Of a stretch of 37,731 nt of DNA, positions 16,117 to 22,944 are shown piece by piece. Within the stretch, counting starts at the first letter, position 1. Each line of letters opens with the position of its first letter. The position numbers and the translations under genes were made by a program. The notes beneath the pieces are model-generated. The model saw only the letters and a program-made list of their open reading frames with translations, was not told the origin of the DNA and did not search any database. The stretch comes from Chloroflexota bacterium (GTDB taxonomy: Bacteria > Chloroflexota > Anaerolineae > Aggregatilineales > J027): assembly GCA_016234595.1 (NCBI GenBank), contig JACRBG010000021.1, forward strand, positions 1-37,731. Direction: 5' to 3'.

Positions 16117-17049
16117 ATGCCTACTATTAAACCGACGATTGCCCTTGAGGCTGTACAATCACTCCTTGTGGAATTTTTGGGGGACAGGGTGACGGATATT
16201 GCGCCTATTGCTGAGGGCCAGATTTCCCGCGTGTTTGCATGTATGGCCGCTGGTCAAGGCTATATCATTCGATTTGCTGAACCCAATGTGTCAGGTTTCC
16301 AAAAAGAGCAATTCCTGTTCACCCAACTCACGCCCCAGCAACCGCGTCTCCAAGAAAAAGTCGCTCCTCCCATTCATTTGGGCCACTTTGGTGATTACGA
16401 ATTTATCATAACGCGCCGCCTAGCGGGTCAACCTCTAACTTCCCTCACGCCCGCTGAATATCAAGTGGTCTTACCTTCGCTGATTGAGACGCATTATCTC
16501 ATCCAAAGGATTGATGTTGGGGCGACCGCTGGTTATGGACATGTGGATAACGATGGACAGGGCCTATTCGACAGTTGGCCTGCCTTCATTCTCGATGTGC
16601 GCGAAGAACAAGACGAAAGCCTATTTTACGGCAAATGGCATCATATGTTTGACGATACCTTTCTCAACCGTGCCCAATTTGACACCTTTTTTGCCAAGAT
16701 GGAAGGCCTGTTAACCTTTTGCCCATCTGACCGCTGGCTGATTCATGGTGACTATGGTTTTGACAATGTGTTGGCCCTTGATGGCCGGGTCACTGGTGTT
16801 ATAGATTGGTCAATCAAATATGGCGATTTTTTGATGGACATTGGTTTCCTGCAATTGTGGACGCCCGATATAGATTATGCCGCTTTAGTTCGAGCCTATT
16901 ATCAGGGGCAGGGCCTAGAAATTCCCAATCTGACCGAACGAGTCCGCTGCTACGAGTTATATGTTGGGTTGGAGGCCATGAAATTCTTCGCCAAGACCAA
17001 CCAACAACCCGCCTATGAGTTTGTCTGCAAGCGCCTAACAGACATCTGA
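16117..17049 (+). CDS. APH-fold small-molecule kinase
   Basis: A 310-residue kinase of the aminoglycoside phosphotransferase/choline kinase fold. The catalytic loop is HGDYGFDN (H210, D212, N217) and the metal motif is IDW (D230), both intact. The overall pattern (YIIRF...GFQKE...IITRRLAGQ, then WLIHGDYGFDNVL, then VTGVIDWS) is closest in my recollection to hygromycin-B 4-kinase-like proteins. Its gene begins 3 nt after the phosphorylase stop, so they are co-transcribed and probably act on one pathway. Phosphorylating the glycerate (or a sugar) released from glucosylglycerate is an attractive role. That substrate is inference; antibiotic modification is the alternative. Confidence 0.8.
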   Translation: MPTIKPTIALEAVQSLLVEFLGDRVTDIAPIAEGQISRVFACMAAGQGYIIRFAEPNVSGFQKEQFLFTQLTPQQPRLQEKVAPPIHLGHFGDYEFIITRRLAGQPLTSLTPAEYQVVLPSLIETHYLIQRIDVGATAGYGHVDNDGQGLFDSWPAFILDVREEQDESLFYGKWHHMFDDTFLNRAQFDTFFAKMEGLLTFCPSDRWLIHGDYGFDNVLALDGRVTGVIDWSIKYGDFLMDIGFLQLWTPDIDYAALVRAYYQGQGLEIPNLTERVRCYELYVGLEAMKFFAKTNQQPAYEFVCKRLTDI

Positions 17050-17097
17050 CGAGGCGGATTAGAATGATCTTTTTGGAGTGCTACTAGTCGGAAAATT

Positions 17098-17358
17098 ATG
17101 AAACGGCATTGGATATACCATTTAAAGCAATGTCTTATATAAGCGGTTTGCCTGCTTGGGGTGGCTCTCTTTATCTTATATGCACCTCAGTTGCTGGGAA
17201 AATACCCGCTAGGCGATCCCGCTAGGTTTCCAACGTATCAGGCCATAGCTTAGAGTCCGGATGGTCAATACATAGCGACTATCGGGACAAAGCGTGGTAG
17301 GGCCGCTGTTTGGTTGTGGGATATCAACACTGGAGATTTAATCGCTAATACAGGCTAG
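17098..17358 (+). pseudogene. Broken membrane-anchored WD40 gene, N-terminal remnant
   Basis: One continuous frame from ATG 17098 reads a basic N-terminus (MKRHWIYHLKQ), a hydrophobic segment (AVCLLGVALFILYAPQLLG) and then QAIA-stop-SPDGQYIATIG and AAVWLWDINTGDLIA, a classic WD40 blade. It is interrupted by TAA at 17140-17142 and by TAG at 17251-17253, where WD40 blades normally have Trp (AWSPDG; TGG to TAG). A third stop ends it at 17356-17358 after one blade. The rest of the propeller is missing. It is therefore a 5' remnant with nonsense mutations. No frameshifts are needed. Confidence 0.8.
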
Positions 17359-17446
17359 GCAATGGTTAATACTTGCCTGTTTGCTAAATTCAGCGCGGCG
17401 GATTCATCCCCGCGTTTCAATTGGATGGGTCTCAACCCACCACCTT

Positions 17447-17580
17447 ATGCAGCCCAGCATATTGCAATAACATAATCGTTTTGCCATCCGCAATCTCGCC
17501 ATTTTGAATCATCGCCAAGCTTGGGAGTAGGGCAGTTCCAAAATCTCAAGAGTCCTAGTCGGAAGCCACCCCACCGCCTC
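17447..17580 (-). pseudogene. Partial, degenerate copy of the nudK 3' end
   Basis: This segment aligns along its length with 18220 to about 18355, the 3' end of the Nudix gene. Shared blocks include GCATATTGCA, CAATCTCGCC, ATCATCGCCAA and GCAGTTCCAAAATCTCAA. Single-base deletions break the frame. It is in the same orientation as nudK. The intervening SHOCT gene is therefore flanked by imperfect direct repeats of about 130 bp. Confidence 0.8.
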
Positions 17581-17599
17581 AAAATCCAATGTTTTAAGC

Positions 17600-18097
17600 C
17601 TAAAGCGCTTTCAACATCGCTTGTTTCTTGGTCTCAAATTCTTCCTCGGTAATCAGACCTGCATCACGTGCTTGTCTAAGCTCTTCCAGACGCATAGCAA
17701 ATGACTTACTGTTTTGGGAAGGGGTAGAACGCTGGTGTACTGCCTTTGACCCCGCGTATGCTGACGTCTGGGTCGCTGCCATTATAGGCTTAATGAAGAT
17801 GAGCATTAGAATGAATAGAGGCGGGAAAGCCAAGGCTACACAAACCACTGGCGGGAGAATACCAAGTGACCGTACTGTGCCGCCTTGGTCAACACAAAAC
17901 CACTCACGGCTTGTAACAGTTCGACCCGGCTCAGGATTGTACGTCTTGGATGTTACGGTCATCTTCTCACTATCGTGGCAGAGCACGGGAGCTGCGATTT
18001 TAGCCACATTGGGAAAAATGGCCGGAACAACTGCCCCAAACATGAACGCCAAAAACAGTGCGACGCAAAACGAGATGATGATTCGAGATTTCCACAT
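17600..18097 (-). CDS. Two-TM membrane protein with C-terminal SHOCT domain
   Basis: A 165-residue protein. ATG 18097 (MWKSR) is preferred over an upstream TTG because GGGGGA lies just before it. TM1 is at about 5-28. An extracytoplasmic loop has Cys40 and Cys68 in a PVLCHDSE...WFCVDQ pattern, TM2 is at about 80-103, then comes a Ser-rich linker and a C-terminal SHOCT helix pair (LEELRQARDAGLITEEEFE, about 135-160). Topology and Cys spacing match the tandem trio at 1671-2799, making this a distant fourth relative. SHOCT is a short oligomerisation-type domain found at many protein termini. The gene lies between nudK and a broken copy of the nudK end. Function unknown. Confidence 0.8.
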   Translation of the reverse strand: MWKSRIIISFCVALFLAFMFGAVVPAIFPNVAKIAAPVLCHDSEKMTVTSKTYNPEPGRTVTSREWFCVDQGGTVRSLGILPPVVCVALAFPPLFILMLIFIKPIMAATQTSAYAGSKAVHQRSTPSQNSKSFAMRLEELRQARDAGLITEEEFETKKQAMLKAL

Positions 18098-18207
18098 ATA
18101 TTCCCCCACCCTTTTTAGGTACAACTATATACCTAAATGGATTAGTCGCCACTGGGCAAGGTTGGTCACACCCACAGGTGTATTTCATCTCGTCAGGGCA
18201 ATCCTAT

Positions 18208-18792
18208 TTAGACCAACCCATGTAGCGCGGCATATTGCAGCAGCATAATTGTTTTACCATCCACAATCTCGCCTGTTTCAATCATCGCCAATGCTTGGGC
18301 TAGGGGCAGTTCCAAAATCTCAATATCTTCTTGGTCAGAGGCCAATCCACCGCCGTCATCCACCTTTGAATCCTCGCTATACTCCGCCACGAAGAAAAAC
18401 AGTTTTTCCGTCACCGACCCCGGACTCATATACGACTCAAAAACCTTGCGGGGGGCATCAATCCGATAGCCTGTTTCTTCCTCGGTTTCGCGCCGAATGG
18501 ATTCTTCGGGGGATTCTTCATCCAGCAAACCCGCGCAGGTTTCAATCATCATGCCATGATAGCCATTGACATAAGTGGGGTAGCGGAATTGACGGGTGAG
18601 AATGACTGTCCCTTTTGCCCGATTATAGAGCAGAATGGTTGCCCCGTTACCTCGGTCATAAGTTTCCCGCGAATGCCGCTGCCATGAGCCATCGCTGCGT
18701 TGATAATCATAGACGGTCTTTTTTAGGACAAACCAATCGTCCGAAAGTGTCTGCACATCCACAATTTGAATAGTTGGGGTTCTCACAAGCAT
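18208..18792 (-). CDS. nudK: NudK-like Nudix hydrolase
   Basis: A 194-residue Nudix protein. ATG 18792 is chosen for its GGAGG spacing and because the length then matches E. coli NudK (about 190). Seen: YDRGNGATILLYN, RQFRYPTYVNG, ETCAGLLDEESPEE leading into the Nudix box (about 88-110, ending EEETGY), ESYMSPGSVTE and FVAEY, then DEDIE-like QEDIEILELP and GEIVDGKTIMLL. These are NudK landmarks in order. NudK cleaves GDP-mannose and related sugar nucleotides to sugar-1-P and NMP. NDP-sugar turnover is close to the GpgS donor step, but a link is inference. The gene is preceded by no obvious promoter. Confidence 0.88.
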   Translation of the reverse strand: MLVRTPTIQIVDVQTLSDDWFVLKKTVYDYQRSDGSWQRHSRETYDRGNGATILLYNRAKGTVILTRQFRYPTYVNGYHGMMIETCAGLLDEESPEESIRRETEEETGYRIDAPRKVFESYMSPGSVTEKLFFFVAEYSEDSKVDDGGGLASDQEDIEILELPLAQALAMIETGEIVDGKTIMLLQYAALHGLV

Positions 18793-18978
18793 GGGCTTCC
18801 TCCAAATAGGCTTGATTGGCATAGGGTATGCAGCCGTCTTCAGGCGGCTTCCCAATTCGCGTTAGCCAGATGGTTTGACCGTCTGGCGTAAGCCATAAAT
18901 TTTATTCGGGTAGGGGGATACGCGGAAGCGCGATTTGCCTAACACGCTGTACAATCTGTTGAGCAAACCCGCCGCTAG

Positions 18979-18998
18979 ATGTTCAGTTAAATGAACAT
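18979..18998. promoter_or_regulatory. Inverted repeat upstream of the TPR/XRE-SorC operon
   Basis: ATGTTCA (18979-18985), a 6-nt spacer and TGAACAT (18992-18998) form a perfect 7-bp inverted repeat that ends 18 nt before the ATG at 19017 and abuts the ribosome site. Its position fits an operator for the XRE-SorC regulator encoded in the same operon. Confidence 0.5.
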
Positions 18999-19016
18999 GA
19001 CTCATTAGGAGCAAGC

Positions 19017-19631
19017 ATGTCTAGAATCAGCAAACTTTTCATTCAGGGGGATGAATTATTTGATCGGTCGGATTTTGATGGTGCAATCAAAATATTCGAG
19101 GAAGCTTTATCCCTTGATGAGGAATCCAACGAGGATACTCACACAAAAGAAGCAATACTTGACAATCTCAACCAAGCCAGACGATTAGCCCATCTTGTTT
19201 TGCTTAGGCGTTTGCTGGAAAAATTCCCCGATTCAATACTGCTTCAAAAAGACCATATCAGGTGGTATTTAGGCCATTATCACCCGCAAAGGGCCACCGA
19301 ATTATGTGATGCTCTTTTTGCCCAACTTGAGCGGGGAAATTCAACGTGGCGGCCTTATTCTTTGCGAATTAGTGTGGCACGCAAAAATGGTGTGGTAACA
19401 CATCTCGTGGAAGATATTGTCGCTCTATGGAAGAGTCTCAACCCAACTAACTCAAAAGGTAAGCGGCGATTTTTGCAGAGTACATTGGCGATAAGCGACG
19501 TTCGTCTGCTTCCCGCCTTTATCGAATTGTCACAGCACCCTGAATTCTCGCCGAATATCCAAACCCTATTTAGACAAAAAGCAGAATCCCTCCAATTATT
19601 GCAACAAATCTATGAGACCGAATTGGCGTGA
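19017..19631 (+). CDS. TPR-like helical protein
   Basis: A 204-residue soluble protein with no signal or TM. Residues about 1-40 form a TPR hairpin (DELFDRSDFDGAIKIFEEALSLDEES), followed by further helical pairs (LRRLLEKFPDS, RATELCDALFAQLERG, AFIELSQHPEFSPN). GGAG lies before the ATG. The HTH regulator gene starts 3 nt after its stop, so the two are co-expressed and may interact. TPR folds mediate protein contacts. A role as a partner or anti-regulator of the XRE-SorC protein is an inference from operon structure only. Confidence 0.7.
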   Translation: MSRISKLFIQGDELFDRSDFDGAIKIFEEALSLDEESNEDTHTKEAILDNLNQARRLAHLVLLRRLLEKFPDSILLQKDHIRWYLGHYHPQRATELCDALFAQLERGNSTWRPYSLRISVARKNGVVTHLVEDIVALWKSLNPTNSKGKRRFLQSTLAISDVRLLPAFIELSQHPEFSPNIQTLFRQKAESLQLLQQIYETELA

Positions 19632-19634
19632 ACT

Positions 19635-20882
19635 ATGTCCCTTGAAAAAAACCCCTTTGGTGAAAGATTATCTGAACTGCTTGCCCAGCGGAATATGAGC
19701 CAAAACCGCCTTGCCCAGCAATTAGGCATCTCGCGTAGTGCGGTGACGGGTTGGATTAAACATGGCACGCTGCCAGATGCGGGATTATTGAAAATGTTGT
19801 GTGAGGCATTGAATTGCTCGGCAGATTGGTTGATTGGGGTGGGTCAGCAACGCGAAAAACAGGATGCGACTGGCGTTGTCCGATGGATTGAAGAAATCCC
19901 GCCCTACATCCCCGATATTCAGCGCGAACCCATCGAACATGGCCTGCGCCTATTTCAACTCTTGGTCAATGGCAATCACTCGGCTCATGAATATCCCCCG
20001 CAATTCACGCGGACGGCCTTGCAAGCGGCTTTGCGTAGTGGGGTGCTCCGTATCACATCGGTTGCACGGGTTGAAGATTTGGAACACCGCCTGCGCCAAA
20101 AATATCCTTTTTTGAAAGATGTCATCGTTGCTGAAATCCCCGGCCGGTGTAATGACACCATGATTCGCACCGAATTGGTCACGTTTTTGGCCGCGACCCA
20201 AGTCCTAACACGGGTCATTCGGGAGAGTGCCATCGGGTTAGGGTCGGGCTATACCATGCTGCGGCTAGTCGAGCAGAGCATCCCTAGCGTGGATCAATTC
20301 AGTGGGACGGCATGGGTTCCGCTGTTGGCCTTTGCCCCGCACAACATGAGCGATTACAGCGCCAATTTGTTAGCTCGCCTCATGAGTATTCGCCATGCCG
20401 GTTCGCGTGCCCTTTATCTACCCCATCCGGATGAATGTACCGCACCAGAAATGCAAGCCGTTGCCGCCGTGACCCAGCGCCAAATGAGCAATGCTCAAAC
20501 CATTTTTGCCTCGGTGAGTGGGGTTGATCGGCGCGATGGCACAGGTACATCGCATTTATTGACTGAGTTTCGCAGCGCGGATTACGCTGCCGAAGCGCCA
20601 TTTTTACGTAACGCCTATGCCCAATTGCCCGACAAAAACCGCTTTGGGGGTGAGTTATTGCGTTATTTATTGGATACCGAGGGCCAGATTCTCAGTCATG
20701 ATAGCGCGGTGGGATCGCAGGTCAGTCTCGATATTTTGCGCTATAACAGTGATATGATTGGGCGGGTGTGCTTGATTGCGGCGCGGGGTTACAAAGCTTT
20801 GCCCATTCTCACTTGCTTGAATCACCACTTGGCAAATGCGGTGGTGATTGATCGTGAAATTGCCGAAACTATTCTGGATTAG
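19635..20882 (+). CDS. XRE-type HTH regulator with SorC-like sugar-sensing domain
   Basis: A 415-residue regulator. Residues about 8-68 are a Cro/C1 (XRE) HTH: LSELLAQRNMSQNRLAQQLG, ISRSAVTGWIKHGTLPDAG and CSADWLIGV. After a linker, residues about 120-412 resemble the SorC/DeoR-type sugar-binding effector domain. Features are FLAATQVLTRV, a glycine-rich IGLGSGYTMLR phosphate-type loop, FGGELLRYLLDTEGQIL, and a closing VCLIAARGYKALPILTCLN...ANAVVIDREIA. SorC proteins normally carry a different N-terminal HTH, so this XRE pairing is unusual. Ligands of the family are phosphorylated sugars. Given neighbours, glycerate or sugar phosphates from glucosylglycerate are candidates. The domain call is from pattern recall. 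Confidence 0.78.
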   Translation: MSLEKNPFGERLSELLAQRNMSQNRLAQQLGISRSAVTGWIKHGTLPDAGLLKMLCEALNCSADWLIGVGQQREKQDATGVVRWIEEIPPYIPDIQREPIEHGLRLFQLLVNGNHSAHEYPPQFTRTALQAALRSGVLRITSVARVEDLEHRLRQKYPFLKDVIVAEIPGRCNDTMIRTELVTFLAATQVLTRVIRESAIGLGSGYTMLRLVEQSIPSVDQFSGTAWVPLLAFAPHNMSDYSANLLARLMSIRHAGSRALYLPHPDECTAPEMQAVAAVTQRQMSNAQTIFASVSGVDRRDGTGTSHLLTEFRSADYAAEAPFLRNAYAQLPDKNRFGGELLRYLLDTEGQILSHDSAVGSQVSLDILRYNSDMIGRVCLIAARGYKALPILTCLNHHLANAVVIDREIAETILD

Positions 20883-20895
20883 AAGGAGTTCGCGC

Positions 20896-22887
20896 ATGAG
20901 AAATAGACACATCTGGCTGACTTTACCTTTAGTTTTATTGCTGGTGCTTTTACCTCCCGTTGCTGCCCAAGACGGCGGATCACAGGCCGTCATTACACCC
21001 GAAAACGTGGCCCAATTGACCCAAATAGCGGTGTTGGGTTATGGTGAAATTTCTGAGATGGCCTATTCACCGGACGGAACGCTGTTGGCAGTGAGCAGTA
21101 CAACGGGTGTGCGTATATTGGATAGCACGACGCTGGTGGCCCGCTATCATTTTGATTTACCTGCCGACTCAGAAAAGCATCTGCGGTGGGGCGGATCACA
21201 GCTATTCATTGGGACAAGCACGGGAACGATTTTTGTATGGCAGCCTAACGCCGCAACCTTGGCGACTGTGGTGGATTACAGCACGTCTGGTGGTTTGATG
21301 GATTTTGCCCCTGCCGCCGATGGGTCAAAACTGGCTGTAAAAGTCGACTTATTTTCAATCGCGGTCTACGATGCCCGTAGCGCGGGATCCTCACCTTTTT
21401 TCACTGCTCCCAACAGTGCCCATATTAGTGCTTTTGCTTGGTCGCCTGACAGCAGTGTGTTGGCAATTGGCACCGACGATGAAATGCTTTATCTCAATGG
21501 TGAGCCTGTTGTAACCGAATTGGCGCGGCCCGTCGAAAAATTCTTGTGGTCGCCCGATGGCACTCAACTGGCGGCAATATTGGCCCCGCAACGCAGTGGG
21601 ACACCCATCATTTTCTTTGACCCAGCCACTCAGACCATTGCCCACGAAGACAGTTTGCCCCGCCGCACCCCTGCGAACTTGGCTGGGTGGGTGAATGGGA
21701 AATTGCTTTATTCCGATGGCAGCAACACCATCACCGATTATTTCTCAGGGGATGTCATCACTTTGAGTGAACCCGCGTTGACGGCTTTTGACCAGATGAC
21801 TTATTCCGCCGATGGAACTGGTATAGCCGCGCTAGAGGGTGCAAAATCTGGCCTTATTAAGGTGTACAACCTGACAACAGGGGCATTATTGGGCATAATC
21901 GGCGGTATGCGACCCATTGAAACCGTGATGTGGCAGGGCGATCAGGCCATCTATGGGCACTTGAGCCCGCTCTATCTTTGGCCGGAAATGGTTGTTTGGG
22001 AGGCGGGCCACGAGACCTATACCTCCTTTACAGAAACAGGGTATGCTGTCCTATCCCCAACCTTAGAAAAGGTCGCGTTGATAGGCTCCACTACTGGGGT
22101 TACCCCTATAAGAATATTAGACTTGACCACCTATACTGAACTGGAAATTGGCTCGACAGTTGGTTATGGCATTGCATGGTCAGCCGATGGGCGTTGGTTG
22201 TTTGTACCTCGTCCATTGGAAGGGGGCGGCGGCGAAACGCTTGAGATTGTTGACGCTACCAATGGGCAGACGGTTAAAGCGCTGACAGGTACGATTAGTC
22301 GCGCCACCAATGTGATCTGGTCACCCGATGGAACACGGGTTGCGGCAGCTGATGTATATGAGCTTAATACCATCATTTGGGACACCACCACAGGCGAAGT
22401 AGTGGCCGATTTGCCAGCCGCGTTACTGATGGGATGGTCGCTAGATGGACAATATATGGCGATTCAACAAGCGACACTCGCCATTTGGTCGGTGGCAAAC
22501 CTTGAACCTGTCACCGATTTTGGTGTTTCAGCCAAGAGCGTAGGGAAACCTTTGCTGGCGCGGCCCGTTTGGTCGCCCGACGGGTTGCTTTTCGCGTTTG
22601 TCACCACTGAGAATGAATTATTAGTGTGGGATAGTGGGACGGGGGCGGTCAGCAGTTTGGGGGGCGCTCAAGATTTTGGGTTGGCATGGTCGCCTGATGG
22701 TCGCCTATTAGCGGGGTTCGACTCGCTAGGTGCATTAACCCTCTGGGATAGGAGCAGCGGGACGGTTCTACACTCGATTCCTGAATCAGACGACTATAGT
22801 TTCACCACATTAACTTTTTCATCTGACGGCACATTGCTGGCAGCAGGTACGATGGAGGGTGGGGTATTGGTGTTTGGGGTTCAGTAA
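20896..22887 (+). CDS. Secreted WD40 beta-propeller protein
   Basis: A 663-residue protein. ATG 20896 (MRNRHIWL) follows GAAGGAG, 13 nt after the regulator stop; an upstream in-frame ATG overlaps the regulator gene and is rejected. A signal peptide (about 1-24, PVAAQ) is followed by at least ten WD40-type blades with SPDG turns (AYSPDGTLLAVSS, FLWSPDGTQLAA, VIWSPDGTRVAAA, VWSPDGLLFAF, AWSPDGRLLAG, TFSSDGTLLAAG) and closing VWD or LWD strands. Two stacked propellers are likely. It lies between the regulator and the GH63 gene on one strand and may be in their operon. It could be an extracellular scaffold. Ligand unknown. Confidence 0.85.
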   Translation: MRNRHIWLTLPLVLLLVLLPPVAAQDGGSQAVITPENVAQLTQIAVLGYGEISEMAYSPDGTLLAVSSTTGVRILDSTTLVARYHFDLPADSEKHLRWGGSQLFIGTSTGTIFVWQPNAATLATVVDYSTSGGLMDFAPAADGSKLAVKVDLFSIAVYDARSAGSSPFFTAPNSAHISAFAWSPDSSVLAIGTDDEMLYLNGEPVVTELARPVEKFLWSPDGTQLAAILAPQRSGTPIIFFDPATQTIAHEDSLPRRTPANLAGWVNGKLLYSDGSNTITDYFSGDVITLSEPALTAFDQMTYSADGTGIAALEGAKSGLIKVYNLTTGALLGIIGGMRPIETVMWQGDQAIYGHLSPLYLWPEMVVWEAGHETYTSFTETGYAVLSPTLEKVALIGSTTGVTPIRILDLTTYTELEIGSTVGYGIAWSADGRWLFVPRPLEGGGGETLEIVDATNGQTVKALTGTISRATNVIWSPDGTRVAAADVYELNTIIWDTTTGEVVADLPAALLMGWSLDGQYMAIQQATLAIWSVANLEPVTDFGVSAKSVGKPLLARPVWSPDGLLFAFVTTENELLVWDSGTGAVSSLGGAQDFGLAWSPDGRLLAGFDSLGALTLWDRSSGTVLHSIPESDDYSFTTLTFSSDGTLLAAGTMEGGVLVFGVQ

Positions 22888-22944
22888 TCCAATAAAAATT
22901 GGCTCATCGTTCTACCCACACAGTGGCTTGAGGTATTCGCAGCT

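Noticed and set aside
16117-17049. Plain hygromycin-resistance gene
   Set aside because: The similarity is real, but 3-nt coupling to a phosphorylase gene and absence of any mobile or resistance context argue for a metabolic kinase.
17098-17358. Programmed stop-codon readthrough of the WD40 frame
   Set aside because: Two different stops (TAA and TAG) plus loss of all but one blade are better explained by a decaying pseudogene.
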